Assembly (NCBI GenBank): GCA_965222725.1
Contig: OZ244969.1
Span: 806,001 to 870,000, forward strand
Origin: GCA-2748575 sp965222725
GTDB taxonomy: Bacteria; Pseudomonadota; Gammaproteobacteria; Pseudomonadales; Ketobacteraceae
Length of the DNA stretch: 64,000 bases
Direction: 5' to 3'
The stretch's first letter is position 1. The number at the start of each line of letters is the position of its first letter. This document shows, piece by piece, positions 27,501-35,512 of this stretch. The notes beneath the pieces were generated by a model, which saw only the letters and a program-made list of their open reading frames with translations, made no database searches and had not been told where the DNA came from. Made by a program: the position numbers and the translations under genes.

Positions 27501-29701
27501 GGTTCACCGGCAATCACACAGTTACGGGGGCCGTTTACCGCCGCCACGGTGATATTCATATCCAGGGTGTCCAGCGCCTGGCGGGTATCTTCGCCGCTGG
27601 CAAACACAGCGGCCATGGCACCGGTTTCGCAGACAGTGTGCATCAGGCGGCCGCGGGCGCATATCAGGGTAACGGCATCGGCCAGGGTCATAACGCCGGC
27701 GTAAACGGCAGCGGCGTATTCACCAATACTGTGGCCGGTAACGCAGCTGGCCTGCACACCCAGAGCAGACCAGGTTTTCATCAGTGCATACTGAATGGCG
27801 AATATCGCCGGCTGGGTGTACTGGGTCTGATCCAGCAGGTTGCTGTTATCACCCCACAATACAGAAAACAGCGGTTGCTCCAGTTCGTTGGCCATGAGCG
27901 CGGCCACTTCATCCAGCGCCTGACGGAAGCTGGTATTGGTTTCATACAGCGCCTGCCCCATACCGGCGTATTGCGCGCCCTGGCCGGTAAACGCAAAGGC
28001 AATCTTCGGCGCGCTGGTGGCGGCATTCCCAAAACGAATACCCGGGGCAAAACCGTTGCTGAGCAACTGATTCAATTGCTCACTGGCGGCGTTGGCACTG
28101 TCTGCCTCAATCACCGCCCGATAGCGGAAAGCATTACGGCCAGTGGCAGCGGTATAACACAGGGATTCCCAGGGTGCCTGCTGCAATTCCGGTTGCTGCA
28201 ATGCATCAGCATAAGCCTGCACGTAGGCTTGCAGGGCGGCTTCGCTTTTTGCGGATAGCGGTAGCAGTGCAGGTGCGTTTGCAGCTACAGCATGTTCCGG
28301 CGCAGTTTGCTCTGTGGTTTCTGCCGTTTCTGATTCTATGGGCGCCTGCTCCACAATAATGTGGCAGTTGGTACCGCTAAAACCGAAGGAACTTACCGCG
28401 CCAATGCGTTTTTCCGACTCCCAGGCTTTGCCTTCCGCCGGTACATCAATGGCAATGCTGTTCCAGTCGATATACTGATTGGGTTTGCTGAAATGCAGAT
28501 GCCGTGGAATCTGCTGATGCTGAATAGACAGCACCAGTTTCATAAAGCCCGCCACACCGGCGGCGGCTTCCAGGTGGCCCATGTTGGTTTTAATAGAGCC
28601 TACCGTTAATTTATTACTGCGCTCTTTGCCGTAAACCGTATTCAGGGCAGCAAGCTCTATGGGATCACCCAGAGGTGTACCTGTGCCGTGCGCCTCTATG
28701 TAGGAGACCTCTTCCGGCTTAACACCGGCATCCTGCAACGCGGCCTTTAACACTTTTTCCTGAGCCAGTTCGTTGGGCGCCGTAATGCCCTGGCTCTTAC
28801 CATCCTGATTCACTGCCGAACCGCGAATCACCGCCAGCACGGAATCACCATCACGCACGGCATCACTCAGGCGCTTTAACACCAGCGTGCCGCAACCTTC
28901 ACCACGCACATAACCATTGGCAGAATCATCAAAGGTTTTACACAACCCATCGGGCGACAACATACCGGCGCGGGCAAAAATCATGGAGGTGGTGGGCTCC
29001 AGAATCAGGTTAACACCCGACGCCATGGCCAGATCCGATTCCCCTTTGCGCAGGCTTTGCACCGCCAGGTGAATAGACACCAGCGACGACGAACAGGCCG
29101 TGTCCACCGACAGGCTGGGGCCCTGCAAACCCAACAGATAACTGATGCGGCCGGACGCCACCGAATGGGAATTACCGGTGCCGTTATAAGGCGAGATATC
29201 TTCCAGGCTGCAATACTGGGCCTGCATGTGGGAATACCCCATGTGGCAGATACCCACAAACACACCGGTTTTGGAACCCGCCAGGGTATCCGCCGCAATC
29301 CCGGCGTTTTCCAGTGCATTCCAGGTGGTTTCCAGCAACAGGCGCTGCTGCGGTTCCATCAGTTTGGCTTCCATGGGCGTAATGCCAAAGAACTCCGCAT
29401 CAAACTGGTCCACATCATTCACCAGGCCATTGGCCTTGGTATACAGCTTGCCGATGGCTTCCGGATCCGGATCGTAAAACTCATCACCATTCCAGCGTTC
29501 GTCCACCATATCGGTAATGGCGTTGTCGCCATTTTCCAGCAATTGCCATAATTGTTCCGGGCTACTGACGCCACCGGGTAAACGGCAGCCCATACCGATC
29601 ACGGCAATGGGCTCGCGGGATTTTTTCAGTTCACGCAACGCTTGCTTTAACAGTTTTCCGGTATCGGCTTTGGATTTGTCAGCCTTGGAATGATTAGCCA
29701 T
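18509..29701 (-). CDS. type I PKS, two modules: KS-AT-KR-ACP and KS-AT-DH-ER-KR-ACP
   Basis: A 3730-residue bimodular synthase. Module 1: KS (Cys in DTACSSS near 202), AT with GHSIGEY (near 656) and HAFHS, KR with TGGLGGLG (near 1177) and HYAAAN, ACP with GIDSIM (near 1488). Module 2: KS (Cys near 1718), AT with GHSVGEF (near 2168) and HAFHS, DH with catalytic His (near 2476; HRLYEVVVAP, where the usual Gly is Glu) and Asp in LLDSCFQ (near 2658), ER with GAGGVGL (near 3138), KR with TGGSGGLG (near 3327) and NYAAAN, ACP with GLDSLM (near 3635). Both ATs carry the HAFH signature of malonyl-CoA. Module 1 should leave a hydroxyl and module 2 a fully reduced methylene. The C-terminus is a very acidic tail with DDLSDDELAAML, a likely docking helix. 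An AAGGGG ribosome-binding site precedes the ATG. Confidence 0.95.
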   Translation of the reverse strand: MANHSKADKSKADTGKLLKQALRELKKSREPIAVIGMGCRLPGGVSSPEQLWQLLENGDNAITDMVDERWNGDEFYDPDPEAIGKLYTKANGLVNDVDQFDAEFFGITPMEAKLMEPQQRLLLETTWNALENAGIAADTLAGSKTGVFVGICHMGYSHMQAQYCSLEDISPYNGTGNSHSVASGRISYLLGLQGPSLSVDTACSSSLVSIHLAVQSLRKGESDLAMASGVNLILEPTTSMIFARAGMLSPDGLCKTFDDSANGYVRGEGCGTLVLKRLSDAVRDGDSVLAVIRGSAVNQDGKSQGITAPNELAQEKVLKAALQDAGVKPEEVSYIEAHGTGTPLGDPIELAALNTVYGKERSNKLTVGSIKTNMGHLEAAAGVAGFMKLVLSIQHQQIPRHLHFSKPNQYIDWNSIAIDVPAEGKAWESEKRIGAVSSFGFSGTNCHIIVEQAPIESETAETTEQTAPEHAVAANAPALLPLSAKSEAALQAYVQAYADALQQPELQQAPWESLCYTAATGRNAFRYRAVIEADSANAASEQLNQLLSNGFAPGIRFGNAATSAPKIAFAFTGQGAQYAGMGQALYETNTSFRQALDEVAALMANELEQPLFSVLWGDNSNLLDQTQYTQPAIFAIQYALMKTWSALGVQASCVTGHSIGEYAAAVYAGVMTLADAVTLICARGRLMHTVCETGAMAAVFASGEDTRQALDTLDMNITVAAVNGPRNCVIAGEPAAVEQATALLSDMQIKTRELSVSHAFHSPMMEPMLAPFAEQVSGVQLKAPRIRFISSKTGKTATQDVRQAQYWVDHVRDTVQFLQAGQSLAEQNIQCVIEIGPGANLVKLLPQCMNSEQPCEMLHSLDRDTSEAKHFHKTIADLYLQGAAVQWGKLFVADSGSAPKKVALPTYPYQRQSFWVDKIRLGNYSKDSGGALGKLSYQWDWIAAELSNQADQGNARFDTILLLDTAPEFSAQLKESLQAAVKTMPEFENQAVEIITLPLDSAENLRASISEYQTKAEEKQLSLPVVIAAPKAIPQSDTELNEVLRSAHQQGDRLLLAAQALASDGHRNTPAQQHNPVRIWCVSENGYRDDQPNLAAYPTLGFAKSAALEWGERWGGMVDLNSSNDAATQGQQLLNEIMHPANEDAVRFNGQQRQVLRLNKGPLPNPDLSSLSDQATYLVTGGLGGLGLYVAEALVQSGARHLIMMSRSSTLQNLSDSAKQQVEKLQQQGATVSVFNGDVADRDCVNDLITQLNSSDYPLKGIVHAAGVSGMALSHEMTNDEWQRVTRAKIDGAVNLHLATQALSLDFFVMFSSIASVWGSGGMAHYAAANHFLDGMVAWRNARDLPASGFNWGPWGEAGMATGAAAEESARRGLLPLAPEQAVYWLSHSWQSDKSHQVVVDADWQRFRDIVEMQRPHPMFGTLGRSLSATSAATGEKSPFFKSLYPLAVEERQEKIQNYLQEQLARIIGKEDAAAIDKDMPLMDLGIDSIMALEIKKQLEADTGQTMRATLIFDYPTIEKIASHFAASLYDEAEEAAAVSSGQYHGEPIAIVGIGSKLPKAPNGPGDFWQLLKNGECGINDVPEDRWDIDKYLDKNPDVPGKAYTLSAGLVDDIESFDGKLFGIAPRELESMEPQQRLVLEAAWSTIENSGYAPNTLSGSETGVFVGVGANEYIRSCATSAREEDIMFIPTGNALNVIAGRVAFNLGLNGPCMTVDTACSSSAVAIHLASQSLRNGECSMALAGGVNAMIMPETFVALSKAHMLSKEGRCKTFDENADGYVRGEGVGMLALKRLSDAERDNDNIIAVIKGSAMNQDGRSSSLTAPNGPAQENVIRAALANAGLTTDDVDWVETHGTATPLGDPIEVQALESVYCKNRSADNPLIISSVKTNLGHLESAAGVSSVMKAALSLHHEEIPPHLHFKKFNPHIAVDAARFVIPTENRTWERSERKRRVGVSSFGFSGTNVHLILEEAPQRNHTLNDTERQHHVLCLSGKTEGAVLAQAKQFSDFLQNDNLNAAPAALGDIAFTTNTCRQHFEHRLAIVAGNKDQAANKLAQLAEGVEVPGSFKGNSQPAVKPFAWLFTGQGSQYVGMAQALYEHNPAFKESLDRCDQLMRQEADVSLLDILWGELSSELDNTQYTQPAIFALQVCLAQQYLAMGIKPELMLGHSVGEFAAAVVAGIMTLEDAMALIIARGRLMVELCESGSMAAVFAPRDQVESLLKSAPELGNAVQIAAVNAPNNTVVSGTHQGVQALVELAAANKVEAKALQVSHAFHSAMMAPMLDSFREKAESIQYQPATMDIISTVTGKPNQGEMSTAAYWVNHVKQPVLFVDALQNLQAENRGLCLEIGPGATLLGLAKQILPQDQWALVHSLRPKQDAERQFSLALAQLYSEGITPDWKAFDKGYHRQRVAVPSYAFDRKRYWLGDKSGSAGQGSATMGEITDSVLNKLHSPMSDDVFFENNFGVQTPFNLDDHRLYEVVVAPGAFHIANALLCAKEVFGEKPVKLDDVIFPEPFILEEGQERRLHYGFKKQADKQNTEKATDKFEVKGFSRDLAVEKPGSNDWQMHTSMMAESCEAADKLQILTDADIKQLQDRATHIFDGTMFYEEMDKVGYQLGPQFRWIKQFWRRPGETLTKLRLPESALEQGKFIIHPGLLDSCFQSSALATMHEDFDASKVDSIYIPFALEDFRFFGKPTTELWCHVKIKNPPDDPDFKVESYSHTIQVYDENGNILIDLDTLHSKRAPKEALLRALNKDPFAHHYDVHWKTQSAKADEGKPLAGTYLVVGEESTLATHILQELRNIEGVTAWQICCDDYAEFSQQEQSVHLQPGDVGHWSQALAAAGGLKAINGIVYLAPDAHKDESVMAVEKRLFNPMLSLLKSLQLQSSSNPPRLWCVTESAVFAARSDTRLNPSQTALLGFGKVLDMEHSEYESVLIDVDSESVSRNAQQIVAEMEQPAKEKQVALRRGSRLVARLAKVGAGAAGMPIPDAPYRLVVEKKGTFDELKFVPFQPRELGSTQVAVKVLSAGLNFRDVMGVLDVYPGEPGPLGGECIGEVIELGADVKDFKVGDRVMVPLTESCMSTQTISEELLTCRVPENLTLNEASTIPVAYCTALHGLKNIAGLKKGERVLIHAGAGGVGLAAIYIARHMGAEVFATASEKKRDFLRKIGVEHVFDSRSLDFAQQIREATNGEGVDVVLNSLAGEFITKSMELLNAGGRFVEIGKADIWTQDRVKAFRDDISYEAFDLVIVTFNDPKAVRQLMDEIVANIEAGHYQPLPYTVFKHKEAVDAFRYMAQGKHIGKILINPDDSAISVRNDASYLITGGSGGLGLLFADWLAQQGAGEIVLAARRDVREVNPDAVKRLESQGSKVTCIKADMGHEEDIRNLMQTVGAQSLPLKGVLHAAGVLSDAFLMNQDLKNFEKVMAPKLAAAWYLHEATQAMELDMFVLFSSLSSLLGAPGQANYAAANAFLDGLAHYRRAQGLPAIAINWGPWGEVGMAANSQVEANAAASGVSLIAPEDGLHWFSQVLETNPVQRGLMVIDWGTLANLSGQVPAFLSELDVKANAGMDEALQKMADEFRAMLADAPIQERTPLLIDKICEQIQRVMGLEESDIIDPNQPLQELGLDSLMAVELRNILCALIGKQLPATLMFKYPTVASLSGFLIEDMFPDEAASEDDTSSEQDTAQASGDASAEDDDIDDLSDDELAAMLEEELGDDDDDSNS

Positions 29702-29802
29702 AAGTACCCCTTTGTTTTCGCAGCGCGAAAATCCTTATAGTTTTTATTTGTTGTGATTTTTTTCAGTGTTCTTTCAATAGATCCGGTTAAAAGATCCGGC
29801 AG

Positions 29803-31923
29803 TTAATCAGCGTCAGTATCTGCTGTAGCCAGCTCATCCAGCTTCTGATTGCACTTTTCCGTTATCTCTTCCGCCAGGTGATCAATCAGTGATTTCACCG
29901 TGGGATAACGCATCAGCTCAGTGGCCGGAATGGTGCGTTCGATTCTCTCCTGCAGTGTGTCCACCAGCTCAATGGCTTCAATGGAGTCCACACCCAGATC
30001 AGAAAAAGGCACACCCAGATCAATGTGGTGAGGATCCATATTCAGCTTGTCGCCCACCCAGGCCTGCATTTCCTGATACAGGTGGTGATGCCAGTCGGTG
30101 TAGGCCTGCTCCGCCAGATCCAGTGACCGGTGCAGGCTTACCGTGGATTTGGGGGCAACGGTTGAGGCTTCCCAGACAAACTTGGGCACCATATTGCCGC
30201 TGGTAAAAAGCTTGCGGGCCTCGGTGCGCTGAATTTTGCCGCTGGAGGTTTTCGGCAAAGTGCCGGAAGCAATAAAGACGATGGTTTTTGGGCTGATGCC
30301 ATGGCGGGAAGACACCGTTTTAACGCCGTCCAGCGCCAGCTTGCGGAAATCCGCTTGCTCGCTGATCTGACCAACTTCCTGCATGATAACCAACTGCTCT
30401 TTGCCCTCTTCCGTAACGGAAAACGCCGCACCGCACCCCTTGCGGAAATCCGGACTGGCGCTTTGCAACGTCCATTCAATATCCTGGGGATAATGATTAC
30501 GCCCGGAGACAATAATCAGTTCCTTGATACGGCCGGTAACAAAGAGTTCGTTATCCTGCATAAAGCCAAGATCACCGGTGCGCATGTAACTGGTGCCGGA
30601 TTCATCGTATTTAATACGCGCCTGAAAAACACTTTTCGAATAACTGGGTTTGTTCAGGTAACCATTGGCCACTGAAGGGCTGTTTACCCAGATTTCACCC
30701 ACAGCCCCCGGCACGCATTCACGCCGGGTTTGCGGATCAACAATCTTCACCTGTGTTTCCAACGCCAGCTTTCCGGAGCTGACCAGATCCACTCTGGCCT
30801 GCGTATCGTCGCTCGCCGCCTGGGCACTGCCCTGAACGCCAGTAATATCCGCCAGACTTTTGTTCACCACTCTGGGGCCCCGGCCAACCGGCGAACCGGA
30901 CACATACAAAGTGGCCTCTGCCAGCCCATAGCAGGGTAAAAAGGCTTTCTGGTTAAAACCGCACTGCGCAAAACGTTCAGTAAACGCCTGCAGGCTTTCC
31001 ATATTGATAGGTTCAGCACCGTTAAACGCCACTTCCAGACTGGAAAGATCCAGCTCCTGAAGTTTGTCATCGGCAATTTTTCGCGCGCAGTACTGATAGG
31101 AAAAATTGGGCCCGCCGGTAATAGTGGCGCGGTTATCAGTAATCGCTTTCAACCACACAAACGGATTTTTGAGAAAGGTTAACGGCGACATCAGAGTTAC
31201 CGGCGAACCGGAATAAATCGGTGTAAGCACACCACCAATCAAACCCATATCATGAAACGGCGGCAACCAGATAACGGTGCGGATAGTGCGGGCCACCTCG
31301 TCCATATCATCGGTTTTGGCAAAGGCCCATACAATTTGCTGAAAGTTGGCCAGCAGATTCCTGTGGCTAACAATGACCCCTTTGGGCTGGCCGGTAGAAC
31401 CGGAGGTATATTGCAAAAAGGCAAGATCATCGGGTTCTGCATTATGGGGCGTAAACCCGGATTCACCGCTATCGTTCTGAAACTGATCTGAAGCCAGACA
31501 GGGAATCTGCAAACCATTACTGGGGTTAGACACCCAGGCTTCAATCATGGGCAGCAACATACTGGAAGTCAGAATGGCTTCCGCACCACAATCCACCACG
31601 ATACGACGCAAACGCTCAATATCGCGGGCACCCATTGGCGGATAAGCAGGCACCGGAACAGCACCGGCATACAGACAACCAAAAAAGGCACTGATATAAT
31701 CCAGACCCGGCGCATACAACAGAATAACCGGGCGATTCGCCAGGCCTTTTTCAATCAGGCCCATAGCCACCTGGCGGGCAGCGGTATCCAGCCCTTTAAA
31801 GCTGAAGGCACCTTCACGGTTTCCTGCTTCGTTCAGAAACACCATCACTTCGCGATGGCCTTCCGAGGCACCCCGGAAGGTAGCCATATCCACCAGGTTC
31901 TGGAATTGGGGAAAGCCTTTCAT
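29803..31923 (-). CDS. fatty acyl-AMP ligase fused to an acyl carrier protein (loading module)
   Basis: A 706-residue starter enzyme that adenylates a fatty acid and places it on its own carrier domain for the PKS. The FAAL core (1-580) has YTSGSTGQPKGV (near 170), WLPPFHDMGLIGGVL, YGLAEATLYVSG, RTGDLGF and a C-terminal TSGKIQR. The FAAL-type PPFHDMGLIGG motif separates it from CoA ligases. The ACP (about 610-690) has GVDSIEAIEL (Ser near 647). An AGAGGTGAG ribosome-binding site sits just before the ATG. It is the first gene of the synthase operon. A 297-base region upstream contains the terminator of the thioesterase gene and presumably the operon promoter. Chain length of the starter cannot be read. 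Confidence 0.95.
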   Translation of the reverse strand: MKGFPQFQNLVDMATFRGASEGHREVMVFLNEAGNREGAFSFKGLDTAARQVAMGLIEKGLANRPVILLYAPGLDYISAFFGCLYAGAVPVPAYPPMGARDIERLRRIVVDCGAEAILTSSMLLPMIEAWVSNPSNGLQIPCLASDQFQNDSGESGFTPHNAEPDDLAFLQYTSGSTGQPKGVIVSHRNLLANFQQIVWAFAKTDDMDEVARTIRTVIWLPPFHDMGLIGGVLTPIYSGSPVTLMSPLTFLKNPFVWLKAITDNRATITGGPNFSYQYCARKIADDKLQELDLSSLEVAFNGAEPINMESLQAFTERFAQCGFNQKAFLPCYGLAEATLYVSGSPVGRGPRVVNKSLADITGVQGSAQAASDDTQARVDLVSSGKLALETQVKIVDPQTRRECVPGAVGEIWVNSPSVANGYLNKPSYSKSVFQARIKYDESGTSYMRTGDLGFMQDNELFVTGRIKELIIVSGRNHYPQDIEWTLQSASPDFRKGCGAAFSVTEEGKEQLVIMQEVGQISEQADFRKLALDGVKTVSSRHGISPKTIVFIASGTLPKTSSGKIQRTEARKLFTSGNMVPKFVWEASTVAPKSTVSLHRSLDLAEQAYTDWHHHLYQEMQAWVGDKLNMDPHHIDLGVPFSDLGVDSIEAIELVDTLQERIERTIPATELMRYPTVKSLIDHLAEEITEKCNQKLDELATADTDAD

Positions 31924-32156
31924 ATCTCACCTCTTGTCCGTTGTTGTGTTTTTTTAAGACAAAGGTGTACTCATGGGTACAGAATGGCGAACGCAATACC
32001 CTCTTGGTTTGTTGGTTTAACAAATTGTCGTGAGGTTAAAGAGCCAGGTATTGAATAATTAGCCTTCCTGTTTTTCTATCAGCACAACCTATTGGTAGCG
32101 CTCAGTATAGGATCCGCGAAGAAAGGATTACTTGTAAGATTCGGACCATTAAACAG

Positions 32157-32179
32157 AAAAAACCGGCCAATGGCCGGTT
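32157..32179 (-). terminator. intrinsic terminator after the type II thioesterase gene
   Basis: The plus strand reads AAAA, then AACCGGCC AAT GGCCGGTT. Read on the minus strand this is an 8-base perfect stem followed by a T run. It lies about 40 bases after the thioesterase stop, so that gene is terminated apart from the fatty acyl-AMP ligase operon. Confidence 0.8.
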
Positions 32180-32220
32180 GGGCATGATTCAGTTAGTACG
32201 CTGGTTTTAGTACGCTGGTT

Positions 32221-32994
32221 TCAGTAAAGAATCAGATCATCGTCGTACTGCTGCGCAAGCTCACTGACTTTTTGCTGCAACTTTTCTTTAAAACCGGAAG
32301 CCTCTTCCTGAATAAAGAAATGCCCACCCGGCAGCACATGATATTCAAAAGCGCCTTCCGTGATCCGCCCCCAGGCCTGCAATTCGTTATCGGAGACTGA
32401 CGCGTCACTTTCACCATGATAAAGGCTCACAGGACAGTTAACTGTTTGATTTTCCGCAGCAACCACCTGATCATTCAAACCAAGGTCACAGCGAATCAAC
32501 GGCAGATAAAACGCTAATAGCTCCTCGTTTCCCGCCAGTGCCTGCGGGATTCCGCCCAGGCGTTTCAGTTCATTTTTAAAATCATTATCAGGCATTGTGT
32601 GAAAGCTGAATCGCGAAGGTAACGATGGAGAGCGACGTGAACTGACCAGCAAACCGGCCACCTCTTTCTGCCTTTTTTCCAGCTCCTGCCCCATTAAATA
32701 AGCAATCAAAGAACCAAAACTGTGGCCGTAGAGCACAACCGGTTGCTTACCCAGTAATTCCAATTCATCCAGAAAATATTGCAATAACGAACTGATATCT
32801 TCCGCCAGGGGCTGATCATGCAGGGTACTGCGCCCCGGGTAATTCGCTGTCCACACTTCACACTGGGGAAACCAGTCACTCCATTGCCGGTACATGGTGG
32901 CCGCACCACCGGCACAGGGAAAGCAGAGCATTTTCATTAAATGGCCTGGCCTGGTTTGAAAACAGGCCAATGATTTATTATTGGATAACAGCAT
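32221..32994 (-). CDS. type II thioesterase of the PKS/NRPS locus
   Basis: Stand-alone alpha/beta hydrolase that clears wrongly loaded carrier domains. It has the start-of-fold motif LCFPCAGG, nucleophile elbow GHSFGS, the family stretch LLVSSRRSPSLPSR, and catalytic His in PGGHFF. I chose the ATG at 32994, with GGGGTG about 7 bases upstream, over a TTG five codons earlier. A start at the MKML 20 codons further in cannot be excluded. It is divergent from the MMPL exporter gene (about 100 bases between starts), so both may share a control region. Just after the stop, a 15-base unit (TAGTACGCTGGTTT) occurs twice in tandem (32196-32222). Confidence 0.92.
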   Translation of the reverse strand: MLLSNNKSLACFQTRPGHLMKMLCFPCAGGAATMYRQWSDWFPQCEVWTANYPGRSTLHDQPLAEDISSLLQYFLDELELLGKQPVVLYGHSFGSLIAYLMGQELEKRQKEVAGLLVSSRRSPSLPSRFSFHTMPDNDFKNELKRLGGIPQALAGNEELLAFYLPLIRCDLGLNDQVVAAENQTVNCPVSLYHGESDASVSDNELQAWGRITEGAFEYHVLPGGHFFIQEEASGFKEKLQQKVSELAQQYDDDLILY

Positions 32995-33093
32995 TGCGAT
33001 ACACCCCAAAATAATGCTTAGATAAAAATCAACTTGATCAGAATACTAACAATAACCGCAAAGCGGCTGCCATAAAAAACAGGGTAAAAATCC

Positions 33094-35439
33094 ATGCAGT
33101 CTGAAACCCATCAAAAACGGCTGACACTTGGCCTATGGATTAGCCTGTTGCTGTTACTGGTTGCTACCACGCTGCTTTCCCCTTTTATTCAGGATATTCA
33201 GTACCATAGCAACGTATCGGATTACCTTGATCCGACGGATTCCAGAGTGTCTGATTTTCACAACATTGTAAGATCCTACCAGCTGGAAAACCGCTTGCTG
33301 GCCATGATAAAAGTTCAGGATGCCCCGTTCTTACAAGAAAAGCACATTAAGATGTTGTACGGCCTGCACGGCAGACTCAGCTCAGCCGCCAACAACCTGT
33401 CTGTCGATTCTATTCTGACAACACCGGTCACTGGCCCTGATGGCCAGTCCATTACCGGCCTGCATTATCTGGAAAAAGGCTTTCCGGTGAATGATGTGTT
33501 TTTGGGGCAGTTGGCGGACAACAGTTTACGATTTGCCAATCTGATATCCATTAACGGAACCGATACAACCCGTTCGCAAGTTGCCACTTTGCAAGTCGCT
33601 TTTCCTGACAGTGAACCGGATTACCAAAATGTGGTTGCTGTGATCAATGACACCTCAACAGCAAATCCACACTGGCAAATTCACCTGCTGGGCCGCAACG
33701 AAATCAAAAGTGCACTACACCAGGCTCTGCTTCATGACGGTGTTTACCTGATGCCGGTTGTGCTGCTGCTGGGACTGGCATTGCTGGTTTACTTTCTGCG
33801 CCGACCCGGACTGATTATTACCGGCATAGTGTCCATCGTAGTATCATTACTGATAACGGCTGCACTTACCGGCAAGCTGGGCATTACTATTAACCAGACA
33901 TCGGCATTAGCCTTTGGCATGGTGTTTATCATCGCCCTTGCGGATGTCATTCACCTGCTGACCAGCACAGTAAAACTGATTCCTGTCAGCAAGTCCATAC
34001 GCCATGCGGCTAACAATGCCTTGCAGGAAAACTTTCCCGCCTTATTGGTAACCAGCATTACCACCGCCATCGGTTTTTTAAGCCTTAATCTGGGGGGCTC
34101 CCCGGTATTTGCGGACTTTGGCAATATCGCTGCCATGGGTGTCATCATGGCATTCATAGCAGCGGTTGTTGTGATTCCGGTGCTAGCGCCACTGGTTACC
34201 CGGGGAAACGCCACCCCAACAGTGCTTTCGAAAGATTCTAATCCGTCCTTTTCCGTTTTGCTCAACGCCCATCAGCACTTGTCGAAGAAGGCAGTCGTTA
34301 TATTGCTTTTAGCAGTGACCATTGCTATTGCCGGAAACAGCCTTAGCAAATTTCACAACGATCCCAGCGAATACTTTCAGCCTTCGTCCGCCGTGGCGAA
34401 AGCCAACCATCTGGCACACCATGCATTTCAGTATCATCACCAGTTACTTGTTCGGATAGCAGGCAATCAGAAAGAGGCCGTGTTCTCCAGGCACTATCTG
34501 CACACATTAAGGGATTTCAAGAACTGGCTGTACAACCGCGAAGACATAACGAATATCAGCGACTTTAACGACACCCTGCAAACCCTGAACACCCAGCTCC
34601 ACCAGAACCAATGGCAATGGCGCAGCGATATTACCAACGGCAACCAACTGGCGGATTTGTGGAATCTGTATCAGATGGCTGATCCCGACAACACAGCGCA
34701 GCTCATTGGCATAGACCAGGACTTTTCAGCAGCTGTAGTGACGCTGACATCGCCCTACCTTAGCAGCGGTGAATTAACTGCGCTCGCTGCCGATATCAAC
34801 ACCTGGTTTAAACAAAACGCACCTGAACTGCATATTACCGTCAGCGGGCACTCCTTGATGTTTGCTGCGATAGGCAAAGACCTGTCGCGCAACATGCTGC
34901 TGGGCGGCCTACTATCGGCCATTGTTATTTCCCTGTTGATCGGTGTGTTCTTGGGAAACATCCGCCTGGGCTTTGTCAGCCTGATACCCAACCTGCTACC
35001 GGCACTGGTGGTATTTGGTATCTGGGGCTATGTTAACGGCGTTATTGATCTGGCTGCCGCCGGCACCCTGGCAATCAGCCTGGGGATTGTGGTAGACGAC
35101 AGCATTCATATTCTGAAGCGCTATGTTCATTACCGTGGACTTGTAGCACACCACCCCTGGCAGACAAATGCCAAGGTTAGCTGGGCTATAGATCAAACCT
35201 TTCAGCAAGTAGGCAGCGCACTGATCTTAACCACATTGATTATTTCGGTGGGCATGGGGGTACTGATGCTGTCCATTTTTGTGCCCAATCAAACCACCGC
35301 TATTTTGCTAACCAGCATCATCAGCCTTGCGCTGCTGTTCGATCTGATCATGCTGCCAAAGCTACTGTTGAAGCTGGATGCCTTTCTTTTCCCCAAGCAG
35401 AGCACTAGCCGGGTATCCGCTGAAGCGGCTAAAGGTTAA
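33094..35439 (+). CDS. RND superfamily exporter, MMPL family
   Basis: A 781-residue inner-membrane exporter with the RND two-fold repeat: one helix, a large periplasmic loop (about 40-215), five to six helices, a second loop (about 415-590), then the final helices. Each half carries acidic residues in the central helix, FIIALADVIHLLTS (near 285) and SLGIVVDDSIHILKRY (near 672), typical of MMPL-type proton-driven lipid transporters. It lies divergent to the type II thioesterase at the head of the biosynthetic locus. It completes the set of LolA-like, barrel-type and membrane proteins at the other end. The likely role is export of the PKS lipid; this is inference from position. Confidence 0.9.
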   Translation: MQSETHQKRLTLGLWISLLLLLVATTLLSPFIQDIQYHSNVSDYLDPTDSRVSDFHNIVRSYQLENRLLAMIKVQDAPFLQEKHIKMLYGLHGRLSSAANNLSVDSILTTPVTGPDGQSITGLHYLEKGFPVNDVFLGQLADNSLRFANLISINGTDTTRSQVATLQVAFPDSEPDYQNVVAVINDTSTANPHWQIHLLGRNEIKSALHQALLHDGVYLMPVVLLLGLALLVYFLRRPGLIITGIVSIVVSLLITAALTGKLGITINQTSALAFGMVFIIALADVIHLLTSTVKLIPVSKSIRHAANNALQENFPALLVTSITTAIGFLSLNLGGSPVFADFGNIAAMGVIMAFIAAVVVIPVLAPLVTRGNATPTVLSKDSNPSFSVLLNAHQHLSKKAVVILLLAVTIAIAGNSLSKFHNDPSEYFQPSSAVAKANHLAHHAFQYHHQLLVRIAGNQKEAVFSRHYLHTLRDFKNWLYNREDITNISDFNDTLQTLNTQLHQNQWQWRSDITNGNQLADLWNLYQMADPDNTAQLIGIDQDFSAAVVTLTSPYLSSGELTALAADINTWFKQNAPELHITVSGHSLMFAAIGKDLSRNMLLGGLLSAIVISLLIGVFLGNIRLGFVSLIPNLLPALVVFGIWGYVNGVIDLAAAGTLAISLGIVVDDSIHILKRYVHYRGLVAHHPWQTNAKVSWAIDQTFQQVGSALILTTLIISVGMGVLMLSIFVPNQTTAILLTSIISLALLFDLIMLPKLLLKLDAFLFPKQSTSRVSAEAAKG

Positions 35440-35462
35440 CCACTGATACACCCAAATAATAC

Positions 35463-35512
35463 CCGGTAGCGGTTCCCAAACTGCCTACCGGCCGGTATAT
35501 TCAGATATACCG
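35463..35512. repeat. two adjacent hairpins downstream of the MMPL gene
   Basis: First hairpin: CCGGTAG / CTACCGG with a 15-base loop (35463-35491). Second: CGGTATAT TCAG ATATACCG, a perfect 8-base stem (35493-35512), followed by an A/T-rich stretch. They mark the drop from the GC-rich biosynthetic locus to the AT-rich island. They could terminate the MMPL transcript or belong to the repeat cluster that follows. Confidence 0.55.

Noticed and set aside
27086..28258. Long open frame (390 codons) on the strand opposite the large PKS, with others such as 22232-23209 and 19505-20377.
   Set aside because: They are complementary shadows of conserved PKS domains with GC-rich third positions. Products lack any domain and are His/Gly/Gln-rich in the way antisense frames of such genes are.
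31924..32150. A specific promoter for the synthase operon.
   Set aside because: The region must hold one, but no pair of -35/-10 boxes is clear enough to place by eye.
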